Origin: Solea solea
Lineage: Eukaryota; Chordata; Actinopteri; Pleuronectiformes; Soleidae
DNA length: 64,000 nt
Reading direction: 5' to 3'
Assembly (NCBI RefSeq): GCF_958295425.1
Contig: NC_081151.1
Coordinates: 9,982,330 to 10,046,329 of the forward strand
The translations under genes were made by a program, and so were the position numbers. The notes below the pieces were generated by a model, which saw only the letters and a list, made by a program, of their open reading frames with translations, ran no database searches and was not told the DNA's origin. Below, one piece after another: positions 11,501 through 23,512 of this stretch (positions are counted from its first letter, which is position 1; the number at the start of each line of letters is the position of its first letter).

Positions 11501-14500
11501 TGACAACACTCACCGTTCAGCTCATTCATGTTCTTTCCCCTCCTCTTGCTCCTTTTCCTCTCCTCGTCACGCATCTTCCTCTCAGCACCCTGGAGACAAC
11601 GCACGAACATGGTTAACAACAATGACTTTGACTAAAAAAAGGACGACAAATTGAAATGTGTATTAAACTGAAGCCGGCAACGCACCTTATCACAGAAGAT
11701 CTTGACCTGACAGGCGGCTCTGTGGATGAGCTGGTTGGTGCCCGAGCTGAAGTCGTACGTGTCGATTTGCAGGTTCAGAGGCAGACCTTTCACTCCCTTC
11801 TGGGCTGAGAAGTCTGTGCTCAGAGAGTTGATGCCAATGTACACCTTAAGAATAAAAAAGAGGGAAGAATGGAGTCAGGATGCCATTAGGATTTCCGAGC
11901 CGTGACACCCGGTGTGTTGCAACACATAATGTCATAATGACAGGTTTGCAGAGACGAATGCCAGTGAAAACAAATGTGGCATTCACAATGGGATGGCGTG
12001 TTTTTAAAGCTCTGGATATAAAAAAAAAAAGAGCTGTCTTGCTGTTCTTTCTGTCTAGAAAAAGACACTTCTACATGTTTAGTTTAGAGCAAAATATTAG
12101 GGAAATGTTGGCCCCACTTTGGGATGCAGCAAAGCTTGCATAAGCCATTGTGGCCCTTGCCCACGGTGGTGAAAGGAGCCTTGTGGCTAAACACGTATCC
12201 AGGATTACTCCCCTCCCTCCTCAGCCACTCCTCACTCCCTTTTCTACCTTTTCCTCCTCTCTTCAGAGAACTGCCCTTCACTCATTTGTGTGACGGGAAG
12301 AAGGTGTATTTACCTTGGCTTCTTCACTGGGATTCCATACAAAGGAGAGTGCGTTGAAAGCCACCTCTTCTATGTCACTAATGCCACTGAACACTTCTTT
12401 GTAGTCTGCTGTAAAAGACAAAAAAAAAACAAAAACATGTTTAAAATCTTTTTTTTTAATGCATTTTATTCTTGGGGATTCTACTCAGATATCTCATGGA
12501 TAGGCACACGTGAGAAAAACATACCGATGTCGATGACCCGCTGCTTGACGGTGGGTTGCCGCGCGTGCCAGTGATTCCAAAAGCGCAGCTGCATCTCTGG
12601 GCTCTTGTCATTCTCGAACACAGCCATCACGACAGTCTGCGGAGGACGGGAAAAAGCAGAGAATTAGTCGTACATTCATTTGACTGAACGTGCACTTCTT
12701 CGCCCGACCGCGCTTCATTCATCACTCCAAATCCCCCTTTTCTCTTCACGTTGTCATCACTTATTTGCCATGAGCTGCCGTGTGTTTGTGTGTTTTCTTA
12801 TCCTCTGATTCACTTGACAAAGAAAACGGTTGTCGCCTCTGCTAACCCTTTAACCACACCACACCTTCACCCCCTTCCTTGTCCGCTCCTCTTTTGTTCC
12901 ACTGTGAGCTCGAGCTGAGCTCCGCTGCACTCTGGCCTCTTTATACCACTGTACGAATAAATTACACAGGGCAGGACACGGTAATTTTAATGGAACCACC
13001 CCAGTGTGCTGGGTGTCTGTGGGGAATTAGTCACAGGGGAGCTGGCTCCAAGGGTGGCACAAATAAATAGGAAGGCTTGGCTTGGTAGTATGCAAAGTAT
13101 TTTTTGTATTTGTGAGACTGCGAAAAATTATTTTTCTTACGTAATGTATTATGCAGCAAAACCCAAAAAAACACAACCTCTGGAGAATAGCTCGTACGGG
13201 ACTATGACTCACTTTGACTTTGTTGGCAGTGAGGCAAGCGCTGCTGTCCACTCCCTGCAGAGTGATGGGGTAGAACTGGCCCTTGTTCAGGTAGACCATG
13301 GGCAGCTCACTGGACTTGTAAGCGGAGGCTAGAGGAGCTCCCAGGGAGAACTGGAACTCGTTCCTATACCTATCCGCGGGAGAGCCGGTGTACGAGCCCG
13401 AATAGACGGGGCTGGATGTGTCCTCGGGGAAGGGATCACTGTAGGGGAGAGTCTGACATTCACACAAAGATATGTTGTTATTAACAGAAAGTGTGGGGGG
13501 GCGGAGGGATCCAAAGATGCACAGGAGTCAGGGCTCAGCTTTCCAATATAAAGGCATAAAAGTTACCTCATTGCTGGGGTCGGGGAAAGCGCCCGTCTCC
13601 GGCCACTTCTGCAGCAGTGAGTCGAAGATGATGTTGAGCTCCTGTTTGTCATAAGTGTCGGCCACCACACTGGTCAGGGTGGTGTAAGTGTCTGAGGTGG
13701 TGGGAACGGCGATGGGCATGGAGACGTTTGGCTTCGATCCCAACACATCCTGAGGATGACTGGGGACGTTCTCGGAGAGGATCTTCATGACGTTGGCGGA
13801 CGCCTCCAGTGACGCAAGCTCATTGGTCGAATTCCTGCAAAAGGGGGGACAAGGAGATACGTGGGGGGGGGGGGGGGGGGGAAGAGAAAGGTGATTAATT
13901 ACGAGGTCAGCATGATTCAGTGGCTCTGTGCACCGTGACGAATCAACCATGAATAATACAGAAGCCTGCAGACAGTCTGTGCAAACGTAAACGCACACCG
14001 GCCCTCAGCACACACAGCCACTGTGAGGCAGAAGAGAAAGACAAGGGTTTGAGCCTGGGCGGGAACTATTTGTCTCTTAATCCGGCTTTTTTTCTTCTCC
14101 GTGTTTGAGTTTCTCTGTTCAAAATATTTGCGGGGACAACACTGCGCCCCCAGCAATGGCCATTTCTCACCCACCTAGGAAGTAGCAGTAGGAATAAGGA
14201 GCTCAGCAATGGGTGGACAACAAGCGTCTGTTCGCCTTGTTGTGAAACACTTGAAGCAAGCCAGAGGTAATGATAGAGAGAGGATAGATGGATGGATGGA
14301 AGGACCGGAGAGGCAGACAATGATTCCTGTGACTGTGTTTGACTTTAGGATTACCCACACACCTGTTAATGACCTCCCACAGCCCTGCCTTTCTCTTTCA
14401 GTGTTATTGACTCCCTTTAGTACATTTAATCTCGTGATAACGGGGGATGAGATGGAAACAAAAGGAAGGACTTTTATTTCTGGAATATATATAATAAAAC

Positions 14501-16363
14501 CTAGTGGAAATTATTATTTTCTAATGATCTATGCCTATAATTTATAGATTTGGGGCGTTTAACAGTCACTGTGTGAAAATGCACGTAACAACATTGATAG
14601 AGTCTTTGAAACAGACCTTTCTGTCATCTTGTTGATGTTACTGCCACGGTTGCAGGAGGAAATCTTGTGCTCTTTCTGGCTCTGGAAAAACATAAAAGTG
14701 TAATTAAAAGGTGATATTTATGTTTTCATTCTCCAGATTGGAGTATAATTGACTCTGGTTTTCTCACTGGTAACAATTCTAACCTTGCACTGTTCATAAA
14801 GCATGGTTAACGCTGCCAGGTCATCCCCTGGGTGGAGTCTGGGTTTGGAGTGGTTCAGCTCAGGGACGGGACTCTCCAGGTAGGACCAGGAGTCCATGTT
14901 GTAGTTGGAGTAATGGTTGTAGTTGAAATTCTCGCTCTGAAAAACCAGTCCCAGAGTCCTGCACGGAGGAGGAAAAAGAGGGTTAGACTGATGTTTTGGC
15001 AATATATATAAAAAAAAGAAGAATACAGACATAGGAAATTCAAATCCATTATTGAAAGTGTTTTACGTTCATGCCTGTTTGACACACACAAGTGGACAAT
15101 GCAAGAGCGAGCTGCAGCAGCCGAGCCTTGGAGCACTGTACATACTTGCCCCCGAGCGCCGTTGGGGTTTCGATTGCAAAACCACAAAGCTGAGTAACAT
15201 CCCTAAGGAGAAGTGGTGTCAGAAACCTTGAGAGGAAAGACAGTGGCCACCCACCAACCCACATTCACGCACACATACCTAGTGTTTTGTGTTTTCCAGT
15301 ATTGTGAAGGGAGAGTAAACTACATTCCTGAGTGTAGTATTAGCGCGCCTTATTTGCATAGATCTCAGAAGAGGTGACGAGATTTTCTTACTAAACAAAC
15401 AGAAACCCACAGGTGGGGAGCTCCGGTTTTAGATATCACTTGAAAACGAGCAAATAAATAAAAGCCAGGGATTGTGAGGATTGGATTTGTTTGGTGAGAC
15501 TCTTGGATTGTCAATATCCTGTCTACTGCAAGAAACTTCCCTTTTTTTTTTTTTTCGGAGTTTGTCTTGAAGTAGCTAATGATCAAACAGTGAGTTTGTT
15601 CTGGATAAACAGTTAATTAGATCTGCTGACAGAGGTAGAAGGGGAAAAAAAAAAAAAAAAAAGCCTTAAGAGGAATCCACGGGTTTCTCACAGGGATTAA
15701 TGAAGAGCCCAGGGATGCATCCAAACACAGCAGGAGTGGAAATGCACATTTTAACCTTTTAACTTTTGCATCTATGTCTGTCTCATACACCTGCTCTGAG
15801 ATGCACCTGTCTCTCCTTCTCACACTCAAAAAAAACAACACACCATTAGTCACTCTCCATTTCTCCCTAAAACCAGTAAAAGTGCATATGTTTTTACACA
15901 GGATCAGACTGGGGGGGGGCGGGGGGGGCTCGTGTCTTGGGTTTCGCCATTATGTAATTCAATGCATTACATGCTGCCATTGCCCTCCGTCTCTGTCCAA
16001 CACCTCAAGAGGAGATTCTTATTTCCCGGTCTCCCTTTGTGCTCCGTGGCCTCAAGGTGAGTGACAACACAAGCCGAAACAGAACCACTAAAATGTGTGT
16101 GTGTGTGTGTTAAACCCATACCTATCAATTTCCCCTGCAAAACATCCCCTTTTTTAAAAACTGGGATCTTTCACATGGGGGTCTCATTGCAGCAAGCAAG
16201 GGGAGGGGGGGGGGGGTTGTCCAGTCCCCCCAGACTGAGATCTAACTTAAAACACACATCCAAACATTTACCTGAGCCAGGTAAGAGGAAAATAAAAATC
16301 CAAATGGAGCACAAAAAGAAAGATAATATTCCTTGGCAGTACTTACTCAGTCTCTTTGGTCAT
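8587..16363 (-). CDS. grhl3: Grainyhead-like transcription factor 3 (15 coding exons, complete)
   Basis: Grainyhead-family transcription factor acting in the nucleus, needed for epidermal barrier formation and epithelial closure in vertebrates. Coding exons, in transcript order: 16363-16347, 14958-14784, 14681-14617, 13834-13567, 13452-13213, 12636-12525, 12408-12314, 11844-11686, 11589-11514, 11405-11284, 10471-10446, 10347-10262, 10172-10087, 9954-9890, 8704-8587. All have GT-AG introns; they sum to 1710 nt, 569 aa. Residues about 25-60 (SWSYLESP..., [13 protein letters not shown]) match the activation region. The CP2-type DNA-binding domain spans about 225-440 ([66 protein letters not shown]). 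The dimerisation region is about 480-569 ([27 protein letters not shown]). The AFLIEM phrase near the C-terminus and the synteny favour grhl3 over grhl1 or grhl2. The start MTKETE lies in a 17-nt coding part of exon 1. Confidence 0.93.
8902..8942. repeat. (TCC)n microsatellite in grhl3 last intron
   Basis: About twelve uninterrupted CTC/TCC units lie between the last two grhl3 coding exons. Confidence 0.9.
9750..9774. repeat. (TTA)n microsatellite in grhl3 intron
   Basis: Seven to eight ATT units in the last intron of grhl3. Confidence 0.85.
15645..15662. repeat. Poly(A) run in grhl3 first intron
   Basis: About 18 A residues on the plus strand. A poly(T) run lies at about 15542-15555 and a (TG)n tract at about 16095-16110 in the same intron. 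Confidence 0.8.
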
Positions 16364-16530
16364 GTCTCCAGTCCGAGTGAGCTGGAATAGATTCCTTTTT
16401 AATTTCAGCTCTTCACTGTTCCCCTCTGCGCTTCTCTCTCGGTCTGTCGGTGCGTCCGTCAGTCTAGTCAAGCAGAGCAGTGACACACAGGTGAGTCAAG
16501 TGTTGTGATTCCCTCTGAGCGGAGCCCAGA

Positions 16531-16572
16531 TTTATTTCATGCCTGCACAGTTTCCCTCTCTCCTCTGATTGG
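16531..16572 (-). promoter_or_regulatory. grhl3: grhl3 core promoter candidate (CCAAT plus TATA-like box)
   Basis: On the minus strand an AGCCAATCA box (CCAAT at 16572-16568) is followed about 30 bases downstream by AAATAAAT (16537-16530), which could serve as a TATA-like element. Transcription would then begin near 16500, giving a 5' UTR of about 140 bases before the ATG at 16363. The start itself is inferred. Confidence 0.4.
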
Positions 16573-16981
16573 CTGAGGAGAGCTGAGAAAACAGGTGTCT
16601 GATAGGACAGGTGTAGAACTATTAACTCTTCCCATGCTGGAGAGAAACTGCCTTGCATGTGTATGAGCGAGAGCACTTTGCAAGACAATCCCAGACAGGA
16701 GTACTTTGAATCTCGTGATTGTGGCGGATAAAGACGATCCCGGAGGTGTGAAATGTTCGGTAATGAGAATGAGAAAAAGGCAGGAGAGGTGTGGGGCTAA
16801 GCTTTAACATGTTAATAGTTTTCCAGTATCATTTTTCACTCTCCCCTTCATTTCCATGTCATACACAGGTTTTGGTCTCATTATGCTGGAGGGGATCAGG
16901 GGTGCAGATATTGGATGTTGCTGTTTAAACTGCTGAGGAAAAGTGAAGCCCAGTTTAAGTGGAAAACTTTATGAGTTTTTA

Positions 16982-17001
16982 ATTATATATATATTACATA
17001 C

Positions 17002-17038
<37 letters not shown>

Positions 17039-17062
17039 TATATATTATATATTATAATATTG
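16982..17062. repeat. (TA)n microsatellite
   Basis: A long TA/TATAT tract with a few interruptions; it can form cruciforms. Confidence 0.9.
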
Positions 17063-17364
17063 TTATCCAGTTAAAAATGGTGACACTACACACACTTGTA
17101 CACTCTTATTTATATTTTTCATCTGATCAGATGTCATTACTCTTTAACACACACTGTTATGTGAGGTTTAAAAAAAAAAAAGCAATTGGATTCTGCACTT
17201 AGTAAAGTATCTGACACTTTCCTTCATGACACTGAATCAGACTTACTTATTGTATAAAATAAGGTTTGTTTATGTGTTTGATATACTTCTGCAAGTGTGG
17301 CTGATTGAACTATACACTATTTAATACTTTCCTAAAAAGGAATTACAATTAAATGTAATAACTA

Positions 17365-17692
17365 GCGCTGAAACAATTAATCGATTCATCGATTATTAAC
17401 TAAATTAATTAAAAACTATTTTGATAATCGGTTGGAAGTTTTTTTTTAATTTTATAAAACAATTTCTGATTGTTTAAGCTTCTTAAATGTGAGCATTTTC
17501 TTAATTTCTTTGCTCTGGATAATAAATAACTCATTAAAAGTGAATCATTTTGGTTTGTGGAGAAAACAAGACATTTGAGAACATCATCATTTCCAGGTTT
17601 GACGGACACCGGTCAACATTTTTTAAGGTTTTCTGAACCAAACGATTAATCGAGAAAAATAATCGACGGATGAATCGATTGCAGCTCTAGTA
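17365..17692. mobile_element. MITE-like element with ATCGATT-type inverted ends (copy 1)
   Basis: The left end (GCGCTGAAACAATTAATCGA) and the right end, read in reverse (CTAGAGCTGCAATCGATTCA), are imperfect terminal inverted repeats. The interior holds phrases also found at 36244-36450, 48543-48830 and 51340-51620: CAAATGTCTTGTTTTG, AACCAAAATGATT and TTTGCTCTGGAT, or their complements. It is a non-autonomous element with no coding capacity. Confidence 0.7.
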
Positions 17693-17927
17693 ATAACGTA
17701 CAGGTGGGATTTTATTTCAGCCAAACAGGTTATGGAACGAACTCATTTACACAATGTACAACACACATGTATTGTGATTATGAGGTGAAGCGCTAACTTT
17801 CACTATCACTTACCGGTGAAACGCGCGCTTCCTTATAACGCTCAGTGCTTATTCTACTGGGAGCAATGAGACGTGGTCCTCATGTCAGTAATTGACATTA
17901 TCTGCCTCCCACACACTGGGAGAGACA

Positions 17928-18026
17928 CACACACACACACACACACAGAGAGAGAGTGAGAGAGAGTAAGGTGTGTGTATAATTTTATGTGGCTGTTTAT
18001 CTGTACATTTGTGTGTGTGTGTGTGC
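17928..18026. repeat. CA/GA/GT microsatellite cluster
   Basis: (CA)n at 17928-17947 followed by a GA stretch, then (GT)n at about 18010-18025. The complementary tracts about 70 bases apart could pair. Confidence 0.8.
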
Positions 18027-20860
18027 TGCTGTAACCTGAGGGGATATGGCATGGAAACACATTGGGTGCGTGCTGTGCAGCCTGCCCACACACTCACACA
18101 CGCTCACGTACACATGCACATAAGTCCTGAGGGCGAACTCAAAAGAGAAAGAAGACTTTGTGATTATGACTCAACGCCATGTTCGCGGTTGTACTGTTCA
18201 TTAAATACATTCCAAACTAAAAAATCTTGGTGCCCATAACCCCAGCAACACCCCCCTGAGTTGCTAAATGTGTGTGAGGCTCAGTGGATGAGCCTCTGTC
18301 TCACTTTCAACGGCTCGTGTGGCATGAGAACGACCCCTTTGGTCTCCGGTTTCTTCTCTCACCGAGCCTTTGTGACATGTTCTCTGTGTGTCCCTCATTA
18401 GTGCAGAAAAGATTAACACATCAAAACGTGAAGCCCCTTTATTCTCACTTTTATCCACCACTCTCTCTCTCACTGCAGTTTAACTTCACGAATCATCTGA
18501 ACATCAGCTACACACGCTGAAAAAAAAAACGTACCGCAACCGCAGACAACTTAACCATCGATATCGACAAATTTGAAGCGTGTTATTTGTGTTTTGTCAA
18601 AGGATAAGTTGTAAAGTTCAAGATTGCCATTTGATTTTAATATGTTTGTATGACTTTTAGATATCATTCGATGTATTATTCATTTAATATAGGACATTTT
18701 GTTTGGAAACAGGAGATGAAGGAGATGTTACTGTCAATGAAACTGGCAACATCAGGATTTAATAAATGTGACAAATGTAAATGTAAATAACGTCAGTTAT
18801 ATACGATATATTAAAGTGACAAGTGGTATTTATTAAATTTATGTCACTTTACTCCTGGATATTTTGTACTGTGGTTGCTGGTGTGTTTTAGATTTTTTTA
18901 TTGCTAGTCTTGCCTATATTTGAATATTCTCTTCCTTTCATGTGTTTTAGGGCAGATCCAATAATCAGTTTCAGGGCAGATGCAAAAATTCATCTCTCGT
19001 ATTCTATGATTCATATGCTATGACTGTCCCTGTCATAATTATTGTGTGATTGTTCCATTGTTGTTGTAGCACATTTGACCAAGAAAAAAAGAAATCCCTG
19101 TGGCTACAATACACTTATTTTTGATTTGAAGTTGAGCTCGCAACCTGGCAAGTCCAGGTCAGGTGTCTGATTATTTCAGTGGCTCCACAGAAACCTGACA
19201 AGCTAAGATGGATGGACATCAAGCGACAAGCCTTTCATGCCTTGAAACTCACATATGAAGTAGGAAACCGAGATCCAAGTGTCCTGGTGCGTTGTGTGAC
19301 TGCTTGTGTGTACGTTCATGTGTGCCTGCCCTGCACCCATGCATGGTCACATACAAACAGACGTCAGTGCCGGCTCTACGCACCAATGCACTCTCTTATC
19401 ACCTCTCTCCTCCCACTCCGTATCTCTCTTTCTTCTTTCCCTGTCTCCAACAAACTCTTCCTTTCACCTGGGGTTTCCTGTTCGTCCCTTTCCCTCTACG
19501 ACCGGTTTGCCAGCGAGTCTCATCCTACAACTGTGGCGTTCTCAACGCAGGACTTAACCAGGGTAGATCCTGCAGAGTCACGGAGGTGAAGAGAGCAACC
19601 AATAATGGAAGGCAAGTCTTTTGTCCTGTGGCCGATCCCTCACATCATTTAACACTCACAACACATATCTCTCCATCTCCTTCGCTTTAATCTCTCTATC
19701 TGCTCCAGTGCCTGGTTTGTCATGGAGGAATGTGTGCTGAGGGCTGACAGAGATATCAGGAGCCTCGGGCATGTCGCTCTGCCGCTCACGCTGCGGAGCA
19801 AGTGGTGCACCTGTTACCGTAAAATCCCTGACATGTTTACTATAGCTGCACTGCTTCGCCTTTTCCAATAAATACCCCACTGTAGTCAGACAACAAGCCA
19901 ATAGATATATGCAAATTCTCTTGACAGTAATTGGCTTCCCCAACATTATTATCACGTCATCAAATAAGCATCTGTCTATATTTTGCCTCTTGCATATTTT
20001 TTTATGCATGGCTGGCCCACACATAACACTGGACATCAGGATCTATGACACCACCAATGCTCTAATGTCAAATCTAATATTCTCTACATTCCCAGCAGCG
20101 AGGAACACCTGGAATTTAAATTTTTACTTGACATGGGAACTTCCTCCAGGCACCCTGAACATCAATTATTGTTGAAGAAAATGATCCTGTGCGCTTGCTG
20201 TTGAAACATCCCTCGCACAGTCTTTTTTTTTAAGCTGCACGATGAGCACTGACAGCGTTTTTTTTTATCATGCAGAAGCCTTTGACACATACGCATGCAA
20301 ATCTCCTGCAGAGTGACGGTAATAAGCCATAAATCTATAGGTTTGTTAGATGAAGGAAAAAGCTAAAAGGTCAGTTAGCCATACATGTCACTTGCATGAC
20401 TGTTGACAGCCTGAATCATACCAATTTTTTCCGTCAGTGATGTGCTGATATATACAGTATAAAGGCCTATAAATAATGTGAATCTGGAGACATTTGTTTC
20501 TAAATGCTGTGTTGACCTCTAAACTCTGTCAATGTTGAGTGTTTGCTATCCTCGGCCAGGTGCTTTGACCTCCTCCTACCTGTGATACCAAGGTGAATGG
20601 GGAGAACCCTTTAACAGAATGGTGCTGTCACTTTGTTTGGCCTGGACTAGAGAGGCTCCAAAAGTCTGGACACAATCTCTTCCCCACCACCGCCCACCCC
20701 ATCAGCCCCACTCCTCTCCACTATTCCACCCATCAGCCAAGCGCCAGCCACTCCCAGAAACTCCACACTGCCCCGAGTCAGGGAATCAGGACTCGGGGGA
20801 GGGCTGTGAGGTGGGGGTTGGGGGTGGTGGTGTGTAAGAACAGGAGAAGAAAGGGTAAAA

Positions 20861-20918
20861 TAGGAGCTGGTGTCAGTATGAAAGGATATGGCAGTGTCAG
20901 TATAAAAGGATATGGTAG
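20861..20918. repeat. Two-copy tandem duplication
   Basis: A unit of about 24 bases (GTCAGTATGAAAGGATATGG...) is repeated almost exactly as GTCAGTATAAAAGGATATGG. Confidence 0.6.
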
Positions 20919-22561
20919 GGGTTTTAACTGGGGATCTGACAGGAGGGAAGAGTTTTGGAGCTCTGCAGCCACTTTAGAGTTTCATCAGTTTGGAATTTGC
21001 ACGTTGGCCGCCAAAGGTCAGAACACCTCATGCCGCCTGGGGCAGAGGTAACTGCAAAGGATTTTAATGCTCAGTAGAACTACATTTCTCTGAAACCCCG
21101 CTTGAGGGTAACTGTCGTGTCGCAAAGTAGTTTCCTGCATCATCATCCAGATCAAATAGTACAAAGAAGGCAAAGACCTTATTAGTGTTTGTCTTCAACT
21201 GAGAGCCGTTGTGTAAATTATGGAAATACAAGAACATCTCTACTGTCAGGGAGTTCATTTTTCGTCACAACAAAAGCTTTTTCAAGTCACCAAATACTTT
21301 ACTCTGCAAAAACAGTCTTTTTTGTCATTCTTCAAATACAATGAGATGTACATGTAGTCCCATTCAGTGCAAACAGAGCAATTTAACTATCTTACTAAAA
21401 CTCTACGGGATTATGGGAACTACAGAACTACGGTGGCCTTCGCGTGCCAGAAAGGATTGAATTTGCATGATATGGTTACACTTCAAAACATGAAGCGCCC
21501 GATAGAAACATAAATACGACAGCACAAGATGGTGATAAAACTCTTATTTTAAAGATATTTAAATAAAAAATAAAAAATTACAGGCTTATACAAACGGTAT
21601 ATTCATTTACTGCCAGTAAACCATCCTAAATGTAACAAGCAAATCAAGATTCTAAAGCACTTCACTTCTCATATGTATCTGTGTATGCATATTTCTCTTT
21701 CATTCTTGGGCCTGTAATGCATCTGAACTGGCCCACTGAGAAATGACCTGAAAAGTCTTTCTGAACAACTCAGAGAGGACACTCCTCAGGCTGTGTACTT
21801 TCATTATCTTGACATTACCTCTGCATCAATTCACACTGTCCTTCCAAAGCACAGCACGTTAGTGTTGTTTCGACAGTAAGACAGGCACGTAGGTTCTTTC
21901 CAAGCATTCGGCGAAGAAGCGTTTGTTTAGTCTGCTGATAATCTGTGGCGTGTTTGCATACACTAAGTCCTCTTTCACTTCTGTCTCAGACTATGTGTTT
22001 TGTTTTGGGAGCACTGGTATGAACACAGACCAATGAGGTGCTAAGACAGCAGCTTCTGTAGCATGCACTTCTGTACACTGCGTATAGCGGACATACTGTG
22101 GACGGACACACACACACACGTCCACAATCAATGCAAACTTTTCCACAAATGAAACCTCTTCAAAGGAGGTAACAGTCGCACAAAAAAAAACTGAGAGGTT
22201 GATACAGATTGGTGATAATCTTGCCCGATACACAAACCACATATCTGTATAACATTTCAGTTCTCGCCGCTCTGCCGTGTTGTCTAACACATTATCAAAG
22301 AAATGCCACACATACGGAAACGTCTGCCAACAAACAGGATCATCGAGATCTGAAGCAGAAGCGGCGGCAGCGGCATTGTTACAATTTCAATTTACCAGCT
22401 GAAAGTAGCACTAGTCTGACATTACAGATAATTGCTGAATGGTAATATTAGAGCTGTGAGACTTAAGTTTACATTTTACACAAATACTGTAGCAAAACAC
22501 GGCACACGAAGGAACCCGATGGGTCAAAAATGTCACGACATGGCAGGTTAGGAAGCTGTTT

Positions 22562-22925
22562 GGATTCACACACACACACAGATGTGTGTGAATCCCCTTA
22601 CTCTAACCTTAACCATCACAACTAAATGCCTAACCCCAACCTAAACTCAATTATAACCCTAACCATAAAAGAAAGTACTTTTGAGGGGTGACAGAATGTC
22701 AACACCAGCCAAAATGTCCTCACAAAGAACACACACACAAACTTGTATCTTAGTGAGAACACATCATAACCGTACCTATCACGACTAAATGCTTAACCTT
22801 AACCCTTCACTAAAATATAACCTAATCCTAATACTTACCCTAACCTTAAAACCAAGTCATAACCCATAAATAGCCCTGTTAAGGTGTGAGGACCAGCCAA
22901 AATGTCCTCACTTTCACAAAAAGTC
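22562..22925. repeat. Dispersed fish repeat with degenerate TAACCC blocks
   Basis: Opens with a hairpin (GGATTCACACACA at 22562-22574 pairs with TGTGTGTGAATCC at 22583-22595). It continues with TAACC-type blocks, ACAACTAAATGCCTAACCCC and two GACCAGCCAAAATGTCCTCA-type segments. Same family as 6780-7130. Confidence 0.7.
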
Positions 22926-23098
22926 TCTTCTTGGGACACTGCATTGATTTCCATTCATTTGGACAGGCTAACAAAAGCATCATCCTCAACCTTAAAGGAA
23001 TACTTCACCGATTTGCATTTAGCTTTGTATTACTAGAATAGGAGTAGTATTTTTGAAAAATTGTGCTTCCCAACCTCAGTTTCCCCCTAAGTTGATAA

Positions 23099-23310
23099 AT
23101 ATCTTCATTCTTTTCTTTGTTACGTGCCCACCAGTGACACTTGGTCCTGTTAGCGTAATTGTTTGCAAAGATGGCGGACACTGTTTACATTCTCGAAATG
23201 AGGTCCAGTCCCCCTACGAGTGGGTCTAAAGTGCGGAATTAGTATTGCAGTTTCAAGCCTCGGATCAAGTGTCACTGGTGGGCACATAACAAAAAAAAGA
23301 ATGAAGATAT
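23099..23310. mobile_element. Foldback element with 45-base inverted arms
   Basis: The left arm (23099-23143, beginning ATATCTTCATTC and ending CCAGTGACACTTG) is matched in reverse complement by 23266-23310, with only a few differences around a T/A run. The spacer is about 122 bases. Upstream sequence from about 22995 (TACTTCACCGATTTGCATTT) belongs to the same fish repeat. No coding capacity. Confidence 0.75.
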
Positions 23311-23405
23311 TAAGATATAAAAACAAGTAAATTAAATTTAATTAAATTCAATTAAATTCAATTAAATTCAAATATTAGCCCTAAACCTAACCAGTTCCTG
23401 GTTAA

Positions 23406-23406
<1 letters not shown>

Positions 23407-23441
<35 letters not shown>

Positions 23442-23470
23442 ATATATATATATTTATATATACATACATA

Positions 23471-23510
<40 letters not shown>

Positions 23511-23512
23511 CA
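23407..23512. repeat. (TA)n microsatellite
   Basis: About 100 bases of TA with occasional TG and CA units, followed by CA-rich sequence. The open frames across it, rich in Tyr and Ile, are artefacts of the repeat. Confidence 0.95.

Noticed and set aside
10982..11503. 173-codon plus-strand frame across grhl3
   Set aside because: It overlaps a proven grhl3 exon on the other strand and has no similarity of its own.
20593..21051. Plus-strand open frame of 152 codons
   Set aside because: Composition is low-complexity, it includes a tandem duplication, and no family is recognisable.
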